NCBI GenBank assembly: GCA_964017235.1
Contig: OZ024933.1
Coordinates: 55,782,255 to 55,846,254 of the forward strand
From: Sabellastarte sp. h YS-2021
Lineage: Eukaryota > Annelida > Polychaeta > Sabellida > Sabellidae
Length of the DNA stretch: 64,000 nucleotides
Direction of reading: 5' to 3'
Shown: one piece after another, positions 9,131-20,226 of the stretch
How the letters are laid out: each line of letters opens with the position of its first letter
Numbering within the stretch: position 1 is the stretch's first letter
Program-made: the position numbers and the translations under genes
The notes under the pieces: generated by a model
Told to the model about the DNA's origin: nothing
The model's database searches: none
What the model saw: the letters and a program-made list of their open reading frames with translations, nothing else

Positions 9131-11930
9131 AAGACACTATTGTTTCATCAATCCTGTGCGATAATTGTCAGTAAAATATAAACAGTTATGTTGTATTCAC
9201 AGTATTTTAGAAAATTGTAACTTTCAAGTTAATAAATAATGAATGAAGCAATGAGATTAGCTTACAGTCATAAATAGACAACTTGCTGAATTGAAAAACA
9301 AAGGACTATAGAAAATAACAGCATCATGAAATGTGCAAATAGAGTGTTTAACATTCATCTTGGGTTATGTTAATATTTTCCATAAAAATATATAAATGGT
9401 TTATGGAATCGGTTTGACATGAGAGGATAAATACAATAAAACTGCCGTCAGTTTATAAATTTACCAGAAGACAATATTTATATGACATGTATTCCCACGA
9501 AGGCTATCAGAGGGAAATAATAAAAACAACAGTTATATTTCTTGTTTTCGAGAGCAAAATTTTGTTCCAATATCTAATGACTTTGACAATCTTATCTCAC
9601 AGATATCAAATTTGTCTAATCAATTAATCCTTCTTATCTATACATGCGTTTTCTGTGGGTCTAACTGATAAGAAAATCACACATTTGTGTTGGAGGAGAA
9701 CTAACAAAACTACTTTGATAAAGTATTAACTTACATTCCTTTAGCTGTTCCTCTGATTAATCATATCAAAGGTGTTTTTTTTTTTGGAAAAATAGTTCTA
9801 ATAATAACTGTGAAGGAGATTAGTAAGATATTTAAAGATACTGCAGCAATTAGGAAACTGTTTTATTCTGGTGGCTTTTTTAAACAGTATTGCATTCATA
9901 TGAGAAAGTTGCCCCCAAATGACAATATAACAAGACCAGTGTTTTTTTTGGAAATCGGCAGAAGCAATATTAGCTCAGACCCCAACTATTCTAAACTGAC
10001 ATACTTTCAGAAATAAAACTGTTTACATCTAAACAACATAATAAGAACAAGTTAAATAAAAATCCAAACTCAAAGAATAACAACAGTGTTGAATAAGGAT
10101 AGATGTTACATAGTATCAATCTGAAAAAAAAACTGGATGATAGTGGGAATTTTATATAGCCATTTATTATTAAAATATATAAATCAATGAAACATTTAAC
10201 TTTGCTCTGATGAAACGACAGAAATAAGTTAGATGTGGAAAAGACAAAAGACCAGTGATTGAAGGTGAAGCCTAACCAGTGGTCCAAACTCACCACAGGA
10301 ACTATACATATATCAATGTTTGATCTTTCATAAGTCCTTATAGATTTCAATATCTATGAATGTGAGTGAGGTATGATTAATGCCCAAAATCCATGTGTCC
10401 CTTTATGTTGAAACCCTTACAGACCTTGTTCTAGTGATCAAAAGTTCACGTTAGTGTTTTATCCCCTGTGATTCACCCCCTAAGATGATTTTAAGGAAGA
10501 CCTCTGCAATTTTCCCCAAGTTGGTATCCACTGAAATCCACACCCATGGCTACTCATGGTATAATTTTGAACAAATGTGGTGACATAGATAATAATATAA
10601 GCACAACATGTGCCAGAAACCAAGTGCAAACCTTTTAGGTATACCATTTTATAAATATTCAAATCTTCTGAAATGTCTATTCTGGTTTTCTTTACACTTG
10701 CATCAGGTTGATGTTGCTGGAAAGCATTGGATTACTGCTGAATTAATTACAATGTTGGTACAATAATTCCAGGCCGGAGCTTAAAATGCATGAGACATTT
10801 TATGAACCTGTTGGTATGGAAAATCTTTTTAACTGGTGAGAACTTTCCAGGAAGTTGTTCCAGGAAAAGCAATCTTTAAGGATCAAGATAATAGGCTAAA
10901 GTTTTGTGGCCAAAGAGCATAAAGATGACTTTATTCAGTGCAGTCATCCATGTTATTGAAATACCAATTAACCCGTGTGATAGCTTATGGTTATTTTGTA
11001 GAACAATTTTAACAACCATGGTACCTGCTATGACTAACCATTGTTCCATAGCTACAAATAATCTTCACAATAATGATCAGTAATAATTATTTTGCCCTTC
11101 AGACATGTTATGATGTAATTTTTCTATTTATAGATATTTATCTTTTCTCACACATATATCTCTGATCACCCCCCAAATCTTCCCTCCCTTGGTGCTTTTT
11201 TACCTTGGCTAAGAATTCTCACCCATTCTGTCTGTAACTTGGAATGTGTTGAAAAGGTCAGACTTTAGCACATCAACTCACGGTGATTTACTGCTGGAAG
11301 TTCAAAGAGAGAGTTTCCCCCAATGTAGCATCTTGAGTGGAAAAGAAACTGTTGATAAGTTACATCTCAGCAATTATCACACCTTCTACATCTTTCTATA
11401 GGGCTTTTATGTCTGATGAGATTTATTGCTTGGTCTTATGAACATCTTAATTTCAGAGCTTAGCTTGAACTAAAACAAACCTCTGTAGCAATTTGAAGGT
11501 GTGCTGCAAAAAAATCTAGGTTTTGAAATATATTTTGATGGACCTGTTTTTTTAAATAACATTTCTGTAAAAACTGTGTTCTCAAATGACACTTCCAGCT
11601 TTAAAAAATTGAGATGAATTACGTCAAAGCATTCTTTACTTATTTTGGGTAGAAGAGTAAATTGTCTGTGCTTTATCATTATTGATAACTACTACTAGTT
11701 CTTCTTACAAGTATGGCTGGTTAATGATGAGTAGCAGACATTCATAGAGCCTAAATTGTAGCTTTGTTTTCCTTTTTGATATAAATGCTTTAGGCAATTA
11801 CGTTTTTAGTGTATTATTTTTCAAGAGTTTTGTTGTAAAAATTGTGAATGTATTGGACAATTCGGCCACTCATCTAGCACTGTATTGCATTGGTATTGAT
11901 TGTATATTTTTATTCAGTAAAGTATCTTTT
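9131..11930. other. Long non-coding AT-rich stretch
   Basis: No convincing exon, RNA gene or repeat family. The longest minus-strand frame (9991-10350, 119 codons) is rich in Phe, Leu and Ser as expected of AT-rich noise and shows no domain. Confidence 0.5.
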
Positions 11931-12128
11931 TTACTACAGGATCCACATCACTATTTGACCCATCAAAGTCTCAAAGATGATCAGTTATCAAAATATCCGG
12001 GGGTTCTTTGTCCTGCCACTGGGGATAGGATGACAGAGGACCCACTTTTTAGTGGCCATCTAAACCACTGTGTATCTGACTTTACCTTGGATCTAACTTC
12101 GGGCAAAGTTATATCACATACTTGCTAG
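11931..12128 (+). repeat. Dispersed repeat, copy 1 of 2
   Basis: The segment starting TTTACTACAGG, with CACTATTTGACCCAT, GATGACAGAGGACC and TAAACCACTGTGTATCTG, recurs in the same order and orientation at 62930-63180. The two copies are clearly diverged. The end resembles a tRNA-like head read backwards, so this may be an old SINE of another family. Confidence 0.65.
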
Positions 12129-12559
12129 TAAGGTCGTCTACCTGCCCTCTATTTCCTGACCAGGAAAGACCAACTTTAGTGCTAAATGCAGTAATTTTGG
12201 TAAGCAGTATCCTTTATTGTCTTTGTATTGTTGGGGCAACTATTTCATAAAACTCTGTTCATAATCCCAGTACTAAGATATGGCCTAGACAAAGTAATGT
12301 TATTTACTTGCTTGTCAAGCCATTCACCTGCCCTTACTTTCCTGCTCAAGATCGAGTAGCTTTAATGTTGACCTAAAAGCTACTGCTTGCTAAACCAATA
12401 ACATCAGACTGAAATTTTGTACAACCTGCTCATTTTCTTAATTTATTTTCTAATTGTTAACAACAACTTTAAAACTTCGATGCAAAACTTCATCAAAAAC
12501 TGTCTGCAGTGATTATGATTCAAGATTTTCACATACCCTCCCCCCAATTGAAAAAAAAC

Positions 12560-12905
12560 CCACTTTATTAGCTGTCAGTCAAGTATAGGGTACAATTTAA
12601 ACTTGGCCTTATCACATACAAAATTCTAAAAAGTGGGCAACCAGCCTACCTTAATGAATTAATACACCCTACACCTCTTAATGAAATACCAGGCGCATCA
12701 ACCCTAAACTTAAGTTCCTTGACATCCCTGTCTTTAGCCGTAGAGTACAACAAACCAAACATTTTTCCAATTCCTTCTATCATTATACACCTGCTCTTTT
12801 GGAACTCTTTCCCCTTCTAAATAAGAAATAGCCCCTCTGTCACTTACTTCAGGAAAGATCTGAAAACTCACCTCTCAACTATAACTCTTGACTACCTACA
12901 GTGAC
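12560..12905 (+). pseudogene. 3' end of a non-LTR retrotransposon reverse transcriptase ORF (L2/CR1/Jockey-like), broken
   Basis: Translation of the plus strand around 12580-12900 gives the typical C-terminal tail of these proteins: VKYRVQFKLGLITYK, then PAYLNELIHP, WNSFP and FRKDLKTHL. These correspond to the family's 'LPVRYRIxFKLLLLTYKAL', 'PxYLxELL', 'LWNSLP' and 'FKxxLKTHLF' blocks (family knowledge). A stop interrupts the frame shortly after WNSFPF. The catalytic core is absent. The fragment is a dead 5'-truncated copy. Confidence 0.75.
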
Positions 12906-13124
12906 CGCCCCTCAACTATTCTAATGATTAATATTTTTGTTAACCTAGTGCAGCAAGTTCCCCATTGCGGGGAAGATATTGTGCCAGTAAAACAATAGAT
13001 TAGTGGGATTAAGTGATTCAGATTAAACATTAGTGGACGATATGCAGGGCATACATTATTTTTGCCATTACAATCATATGTATGTATCTTGGGAACTCAT
13101 TTTCTGATAGCTATGACAATAAGG

Positions 13125-13500
13125 ATGCGCCTTTTACTGATGATCAGTTCATGACAAGCTTCACCAACCTTTTTGAAGATGAAGTTCTACAGCTTTTACA
13201 CAAAGCACCATGAAAATCAAGTGAATTAGACCCACTACCTACACATCAGCTTACACACTATATCAATGCACTCTGTTATGGTCTACCTGATTCACTCATC
13301 TAGAAAGTACAACATATGCAGAAAGCTGCAGCCTGTCTGGTCAGGAAAAATGATCATATAAAACTTGGACTTAAATCCCTCAACTGACTCCGAGTTAGGC
13401 AGCTCACTGAATTCAAAATATTACTTATCACATTCAAACCTTTGGATGGATGCGCACCCACTTATATCTCTAGTCTGAAGCCGTATATGACTGAAACACG
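13125..13500 (+). pseudogene. Internally deleted non-LTR retrotransposon reverse transcriptase remnant
   Basis: A single plus-strand frame reads FTNLFEDEVLQLLHKAP, stop, KSSELDPLPTHQL, which matches the entry to the RT domain in L2/CR1-like elements (family 'KSCDLDPLPT'). It then passes straight into NALCYGLPDSL, QKAAACLVRK, LRVRQLTEFKILLITFK, APTYISSL, which is the post-RT tail. The RT palm with its YADD box is therefore missing through an in-frame deletion. At least three stop codons interrupt it. It lies 200 bases downstream of another tail of the same kind (12560-12905), so the two may be separate insertions or a duplicated remnant. Confidence 0.75.
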
Positions 13501-13544
13501 GTAGACCCCTTTTTGTATAAAATATAACCCTGATTCAATGTATA

Positions 13545-13778
13545 TTTATTTATTTATTTTGGGTTTTACGTCACTTTCAACACTGTACAGGTCATTCCAT
13601 GGTGGGTAGTTGGAAGGGCAGAGGAAATCAGTACATACAGTTGGTCAAGGTTCTATACTGTAAACTGCCGACCAATGGTAAGCAACTACCAGCTTTCCCA
13701 CTTGAGGTAGAGCTGAGAACCGAACCCAGGCCTCAGAGGTAGGAGGAGAGAGTGTTACCACTCTGCCACTGTGGCCCC
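13545..13778 (-). mobile_element. tRNA-derived SINE, family 1, full length with target-site duplication
   Basis: Read on the minus strand it has the tRNA-like head GGGGCCACAGTGGCAGAGTGG (A box) and a B box in GTTCGGTTC, the conserved body, and an AAATA tail. TGATTCAATGTATA flanks it on both sides (13531-13544 and 13779-13792). The insertion lies just after the retrotransposon remnant. Confidence 0.9.
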
Positions 13779-13792
13779 TGATTCAATGTATA

Positions 13793-15121
13793 CTTTTCCC
13801 ATTATTGCACAGGGGGACAGAGAAACAGACATCAAACAAATAGACTGAATTACAACACCCTTTCCTTTCTCCTTTAAGAGGGAGCTAGGGTATACACAGT
13901 AAATTGGTTGTGTACTTATAAAATAATGTGAGACAGTCTCTGACATTAAAGCTCAGTTTTAAACTTTGGAGAGCCAGAAAAGTTTGAAGGAATTCCAGAA
14001 AGACAGTGGCCATTGTTTTCCTAACCAGGAGGCTATCACGGCTGCATAATTAAACAATGACAAAGTTGATTAACATTTCTATATCTAATCTGTATTACAG
14101 TGATGTATATAATGCTACAAATATATTACGTTACATACATCGACTGGAAATTAGACAAAATTCATGTAGTAGCCATGGCTTATATAAATACACATTTACA
14201 TACACAGCTTATTTGAGATGCCAATAATAATCTGGTAATACGTGATTTATGGTGAATGGTGTGACCCCATAATGACGTCATGCCAGTAGGCAATGACCCC
14301 TATGTGTTGCAAGTGAAAGCCGAGTGCAATAGGTACCAGTCTGGAATGGTATACTTTACAATGATCAACAATACAGAGTTTTCCCGCCAAAATACAATGG
14401 CTGCAGACGATAACTTATAAAGAGAACATAAAATACCAATTAGTGTGCCAATTTATTGGTTCATATATCTTAAAACTAAAACATGTTCCGTGATGAGCAA
14501 ATGTGGTACTTGGGAATTAATCTATCAGGCCTGGTTTTCTGAAATTATTATCAATTTGCAATAATGGAAATGTTGGTTTTTGTGGTCTTAAACTTTTTTC
14601 CAGAAGAAAAAGGGGCAAAAAGGTATGATTCAAGATCAATGAAAAACATCCCTAATCCTTCTTCCTATTTTGCCCAATTATCATACGGAACCAATCTGAC
14701 CTTTACTACAGTTTGCTAATGATAAAACATGACAAAGGTGGGCCTTTCAGTCATAATCTTACACATACTTCTAGCATTTAGGAGCCAACAATTGGCACTG
14801 AGTATGAATGATACAGTTTTACACCCAAGGATACTACCGGTTACTATTATCTACATGCATACGCCAAACGAATGATTTTCCAGGTGGAATAGTCATCTGC
14901 AAATTGTTTTGATTTGTTTAGGGTCTTTTGTTTTAATTCTGCTTGTACAAAACTGAATTTATTAGGCCATAAATCCATAAATAAGGAAACCCGCAATCAT
15001 GAAAGATTGATTAGGCTTATGGATGAAAGTGTATATATGTTCTTCATTCTGGTTGTTTTGGTACAAATCTACACTGAGTTTTAACAAAAAGAAAAGGGTA
15101 ATTAAGGAAAGAATTTTAACA
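13793..15121. other. Non-coding stretch with a promoter-like patch
   Basis: No gene recognised. It includes the CRE/E2F patch listed separately. Confidence 0.4.
14273..14402. promoter_or_regulatory. Candidate promoter: CRE plus E2F-type site
   Basis: A perfect CRE palindrome TGACGTCA (14273-14280) is followed by TTTTCCCGCCAAAA (14389-14402), a perfect match to the E2F consensus, and AATGGCTGC. Such combinations are common in cell-cycle or housekeeping promoters. No exon is visible on either side, so the assignment rests on motifs alone. Confidence 0.3.
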
Positions 15122-15591
15122 CCAGTAGGTCAAGGTAACCTTATAAACAAGTATCCATGAATACAAACTACTGAACAAGAAAACTGTATCAAATCATCCC
15201 CACAACAGTAGATGTACAAGTATATAATACCAGATGTACTCATTACTCATTTAAACAGCAAAGTAAACACAAAAGCCAGGAAGCTTTACAACACAATTTT
15301 ACAATCTTTGAAGCATGGAAGCTGTTTAAGGCAGTTTTACAATCCAAATTTAGTTCCAATCCAGTAGGTCAAGGTAACCTTATAAACAAGTATCCATGAA
15401 TACAAACTACTGAACAAGAAAACTGTATCAAATCATCCCCACAACAGTAGATGTACAAGTATATAATACCAGATGTACTCATTACTCATTTAAACAGCAA
15501 AGTAAACACAAAAGCCAGGAAGCTTTACAACACAATTTTACAATCTTTGAAGCATGGAAGCTGTTTAAGGCAGTTTTACAATCCAAATTTA
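15122..15591 (+). repeat. Perfect 231-bp tandem duplication
   Basis: 15122-15352 and 15361-15591 are identical base for base as read by eye, separated by the 8-base spacer GTTCCAAT. The lack of any mismatch means either a very recent duplication or an assembly artefact. The unit has no recognisable coding or repeat identity. Confidence 0.9.
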
Positions 15592-15620
15592 CAAACTATA
15601 AAATGTGAAAGCCATTTAAG

Positions 15621-15860
15621 AGGGTCACGGTAGCAGAGTGGTAACACTCTCACCTTCCACATAAGGAGTTCGAATCCCAGCCGGACCTCACGTGGGAAAG
15701 CTGGTAGCTGCTTGTCATCGGTTAGCAGTTTACAGTATAGAACCTTGACCAACTGTATGTACTGGTTTCCTCTGCCCTTCCAACTACCCATTGTGATATG
15801 ACCTGTACAGTGCTGAAAGCGATGTAAAACCCGAAATAAACAAATAGATAAATAAATAAA
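15621..15860 (+). mobile_element. tRNA-derived SINE, family 1, full length
   Basis: The head has A box GTAGCAGAGTGG and B box AGTTCGAATCC, followed by body and AAATA-type tail. It lies 30 bases after the 231-bp duplication. Its target-site duplication is not clear. Confidence 0.88.
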
Positions 15861-16491
15861 GCAAAAGTAATTTAAGACAGCTTTGTTATACAAATTTACA
15901 AAATATGAAAGAAGTCACATGATTATGATTCTCTATATGCTTCTTTCGATCAGTTACTGACTGAGTAGTTTGGCAAGTTTGTTGAGATGGAGTAACCTTG
16001 TTTTCTTTCAATTGATATTCAGTTCACTGGCTACCAGTTACTGGTATGGAAATGTTCTGCCAACTTGTGAAATCAATTACTCTGATTTCCATCACTGAAA
16101 TGAACTTTTTCAGAAAAAAATTGTCATAAATCAAAGCGGGTTGACCTGTGTGTCCTCGGCAAGGTAAACCTTGAAATAAATGAACTAATAAAATTAAAGA
16201 CAGTGAAGAGAAAGTTCAAGGTTACATAGATGAGAACACAGATTACATTATCTCTTAAGATATCCTCAGAAGCCACCAAGTTTTGTTCAATATCCACAAA
16301 CTTCAACATTATTATCACTGACAATTCATGTGAAGACACAATAGAACCAAACATGAAAGTCGTGTTTCTGAAAATGTCAAAGTAGGAGATTTTTCTAAGA
16401 AATTTACATGTCAGATATTAGCCAGATTTAAACCCATCATTGAAAAACTGAGTGTCATCTGCATGTACATGTACGTATTTTTCTCTCCAAA
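15861..16491. other. Non-coding stretch
   Basis: No gene or repeat family recognised. A minus-strand frame at 16124-16354 is hydrophobic but matches no family. Confidence 0.4.
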
Positions 16492-16647
16492 TTATTCTTA
16501 CTTAATTTTCATCTGTTCAGTCAGCTTCCAATGTCAAAATCAGGTATTCTTACTTAATTTTCATCTGTTCAGTCAGCTTCCAATGTCAAAATCAGTTATT
16601 CTTACTTAATTTTCATCTGTTCAGTCAGCTTCCAATGTCAAAATCAG
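16492..16647 (+). repeat. Tandem repeat, 3 x 52 bp
   Basis: Three adjacent 52-bp units starting at 16492, 16544 and 16596 differ only in the first two bases of the second unit (GT in place of TT). This is a young minisatellite. Confidence 0.92.
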
Positions 16648-16784
16648 ACTACAGTGTCTATGATAAAATAATTCATGTTAGATGGTTGCCAAAGTAACTC
16701 ATTTAACCATCATATAGTTCATTTCAAAAGGACTTTGATGTTGTTTTCTTTTGTCAGAAGTTAAAATCCACCAACAGCATACTA

Positions 16785-17060
16785 AACAAGAGCACTCAGG
16801 GAACGCATAACTCCACCGAGGCATGTATCATTTTTGCCCAATAATAATTACATGGGCAAATGTGGATCTTTGACATTTTAATTTGTATCCAGGCAGTGAT
16901 CCAGATCACTCTCAAATTTGGTGCTAAGTTGGACCAAGACCCATCTTCCCAATTTCTCCTGAAGATCCAGCTAATAGTATTTGAATACTCCTGCTAACAA
17001 ACAAACAACTAGACAAACAGATCGATGAATGGTCATGAATTTACTGCAGAGGTAATTAGC
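16785..17060 (-). repeat. Family W repeat, minus orientation
   Basis: On the minus strand it ends GAGTGCTCTTGTT, the same end as the 28.3-29.1 kb array. It carries GTGATCTGGATCACTGCCTGG and a GTTTGTTTGTTAGC-like stretch. Diverged single unit. Confidence 0.65.
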
Positions 17061-18414
17061 AATACTGGTACATGGACATCTGTCAAGAACAAAAAGCAAA
17101 GTCAAACTACAATAAAATAACATTTAACCAAGGTTTAAAATCAAAGGAACTACTGTTAAAGGATCCCCCAGAAGATGCCCGAGTGAGTAAATTGCAATGA
17201 CTGTTTGGACGAGTGATGGATTGATACAGAAATGTCTGGCATCAGATCCAAGTGTCAGTGATAATGTGCAAAATACCCACGCTAAGTCCTCCAAGAAACA
17301 TCACAGGTTAAGGTAGTCTCAGAGTCAAGAGCTTCCCAGTACTGAACCAGTACTGATTGATATTACTAGGCCTTAAGTAGTGTTATAAATCTTCAATGAT
17401 GAAAGTAAAATATTGTAAAAAGCTAGTTTGTAGCTTATACAATGAATTCATTTCCCTGGAGGGAAAAAACATGGTACTAGCAATGCATGCACTAAAGACG
17501 GTTGTGTATCATTCCTAAATACCAATGGTGATGAAAAGGAAAACCTAAGTTAAGGTTGCCTTAAACTGAAAAAGTACCCAAACAAACATACTCTTAAGTT
17601 ATACTAATTATAAATACCTGCAATTCACAATAACTATATATTTAGTTAACTTTGGAACTTAGAATGCGTTTATATAGGCTTACATGTCAGTTTTGGTCTC
17701 ACGACGTGTCCATGTAATTTGACAATTTCCAGTTTAAGTAAAAGTGTAAGCTAGTAATGTCTTGAGAGGAAAAGATATGCACTTTTAACACTAGTGTCAC
17801 AGATATATTGATGGCCTGATGGACATTCCTGGTTACCACGCTTTCAATCTCACTGATTAAAAAACCCTTGCTGACTTTTTCACCCCAACTAGTTCATATC
17901 TCGTCCTATTTATAGTTCAAGGCCTCCCGGAATCTTGTCTTATTATTATTCTAGTCAGATCCATGACGTCACTTCTGGTAATCATGTGATGAAAGATTGT
18001 CGGCCATTATACGTTGTTTATGAAGCCTTGATGCGTAACCGATGTAAGGGATAATTTGATTGGCTGTAGGACTGTACAGGATGTAAATTACAAGGGAGAT
18101 TCTTACGTAAAGTTATGTCAAGCTTTTGGCATTTGTCAGTTTATTAAGAAAAATACAGGTATTTAACATTAAAAAAAAACCAATCATATTACGAAATGTA
18201 AAGCTATGTGCAATATGAATCAAATGTGTGCTAATTCCAGGTGATGCATGGTCCATCAGGCAAAAACATAGAATTCTTTGTTGTTCTCAATTAGTCTATG
18301 ATCAGGACAAAAAAATTAATTTGTTTTTATTAACTTCGGTGACATAGTGGCTATCAAATCTGGTAAAGGATTATATTGTTCGCTACATCTTGATTATAAC
18401 CACATACAGTAAAT
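17061..18414. other. Non-coding stretch
   Basis: No gene recognised. A CRE palindrome TGACGTCA (17964-17971) is followed by CACTTCTGG and TCGGCCATT, a promoter-like patch of weak support. Confidence 0.35.
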
Positions 18415-18655
18415 TTTCATATTTTTAAATGTAAAATCCATTTTTATGAATAAAAATGTATATACTTACCATATGAAAACACTTGGGTAAGCTTTGCTTG
18501 GCATTCGGTGACCGCCACGTACACCGTACAAAGAATTTAAAATATTAAGGGAAACCCTCTTCAAACCTATATACCTGCTACCCTTTGACCCCTGGTGACC
18601 TAGTTCACTCTGCCATGCGCATTAATGCAAAAGTAGTTCATTCTTTTTGTGAATA
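18415..18655. repeat. DIRS left inverted terminal repeat
   Basis: It starts TTTCATATTTTTAAATG and runs through CCATATGAAAACACTTGGG and CCCCTGGTGACCTAG to GCAAAAGTAGTTCATT. The inner 175 bases match the right repeat inverted; the outermost 50 bases are specific to this end and reappear inverted in the internal complementary region. Confidence 0.93.
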
Positions 18656-19172
18656 AACCTAAATGCTGGAAAAGGCCTAAAAGCGGGGCAGGCGGGAGGG
18701 TGATTTGTTGTTTTCATATGGTAAGTATATACATTTTTATTCATAAAAATGGATTTTACATTTAAAAATATGAAATTTTATTTCATAAAAATGTAAATAT
18801 ACTATACCATATGAAAACACTTGGGTTGAATGCCCACATGGAAGGATGGCGGGAAAAAAGACAGGCTAAGGAGGAAACCACCCATGGTTAAAGTGCACTA
18901 AAAAAGGAAAATTCCTGGTGCATAACCAAAACCCCTGTGATGAAGGTGCAACTTGACTAAGTGTAAAGTAGTTAACTACTTATTACCTTCAGCACTGCTG
19001 TCTACACCCAAGAGGTCAGCTCTAAGAGGATAAGCACAAAAGTGTCAAAACCCAGAAGATGTGCCAAAAGTACACTACCAAGCACGGTCCCCAAAAAAGG
19101 AAGTCCCCAAAAAGGATTACCCCCCCTTTTCTGAGGTTAAGAAGCCTCAGAAAGGATCGAGAAAAAGGAAGA
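18656..19172. other. 3' non-coding part of the DIRS element, holding the internal complementary region
   Basis: Between the recombinase stop and the left terminal repeat. The complementary region lies at 18710-18827; the rest shows no frame on the minus strand that belongs to the element. Confidence 0.7.
18710..18827. repeat. DIRS internal complementary region
   Basis: The left half (GTTTTCATATGGTAAG to AAAAATATGAAA) is the inverted complement of the left terminus. The right half (TTTTATTTCATAAAAATG to CACTTGGGT) is the inverted complement of the right terminus. The two halves meet at GAAATTTTATTT near 18776. In DIRS biology this region is the template that joins the ends into a circle. Its match to both present ends confirms the element boundaries. 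Confidence 0.93.
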
Positions 19173-20204
19173 TCAAGTAGAAAGGGAGACTACACGTTGT
19201 GCAGCCACAATATCTCCCAGTCTATAGGTATCCTCGAGATTCTTGAGAGCTACATTCCTAAAGTAGAAGGATGTAAAAGTGGAATGGCTCTTCCACGTGC
19301 AGGATCTCATGATATCAAGGAGTGGGATTCCACCCTTAAAGGACCAGGACGCAGCCTGTGCCCTTACATCATGAGCCTTGACACCATGAAGAGATGCATT
19401 CTCTGCGAAACAGTTCTTAAGGGTGAAATGGATTAAGTCTTTAATCCAATTAGAAATCATCTGGGCAGCGATATCACCCTGTTTTGACTTCAAGAGTGAA
19501 ACAAAGAGAAGAGATCTACCCTGCCTAAGGTCAGAAGTCCTAGACAAATAATGTCTAAGGGCTCTGACAGGACATAGAGACCTATCTTCTGTATCCTGTT
19601 GACCAAGGCACTTAGTCAAAGCAGGAATTTCAATTTCTGAAAAAATTGAAGCACCCTCTGAAGCTAACTGGTTCTTAGCCAGAAAAGCAGGCTCTGTTTA
19701 AGGATGACCTTTGACCATCCTTTAGAGTGAGAACAACCCTTAAAAGTAAAGGCATGAATCTCACTCCTTCTCCTTCCAGATGCAAGGGCAATAAGAAAAA
19801 CCGTCTTCCAAGTGAGGAACTTTGGCTCAGCAAGAGACAAAGGTTCAAAAGGAGCCTTGGTAAGAGCCTGCAAAACCAAGGTCAAGTCCCAGGAAGGAAT
19901 GTGACGAGTAGCCTTAGGCCTGGACTTCTAAAAAGCTCTGAATGAGTCTTTTGAGCTCCTTATTAGAACCCAACTCCAAGTCTGCATCAAGCTTCATGGA
20001 GAGAGCTGACCTATATCCCTCTATAGTCTGAGGAAGTAATTTCTTTTCAGAGAAAAGAAATAAGAAAAACTCAGCTATGATGGGGACAGTAGGGTGCATG
20101 GCAGAGAAGCCATGTTCCTCACACCAAGTGCAGAAACCGTTCCACTTTGCTTCATACACTGATTTAGAAGACTTTCTAATAGGACTCAAAATCCTATTAG
20201 TCAC
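19173..20204 (-). pseudogene. DIRS tyrosine recombinase (integrase), frameshifted
   Basis: Three minus-strand segments in two frames make up one tyrosine recombinase: 20204-19914 (N-terminal core-binding part, with YEAKWNGFCTWCEEHGF), then 19920-19664, then about 19680-19173. The catalytic residues are visible: Arg in SGRRRSEIHAF (near 19771), His and Arg in KAHDVRAQ (near 19373-19364), Trp in CTWKSHSTF, and the nucleophile Tyr in FTSFYFRN (near 19265). So the active-site tetrad is kept while the frame is broken near 19920 and 19680. In the family this enzyme integrates the circular DNA form. It follows the RT segment by only about 20 bases. Confidence 0.9.
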
Positions 20205-20226
20205 TTCCTGAGAAAACCCTTTTTTT

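Noticed and set aside
9991..10350. 119-codon minus-strand frame with hydrophobic stretches
   Set aside because: Phe/Leu/Ser-rich composition is what AT-rich DNA gives by chance; no start context, homology or repeat support.
16124..16354. Hydrophobic minus-strand frame as a further potassium-channel exon
   Set aside because: It lacks the pore signature and the M2 glycine-rich pattern, and no matching splice sites were seen.
19059..19436. 125-codon plus-strand frame
   Set aside because: Antisense to the tyrosine recombinase C-terminus.
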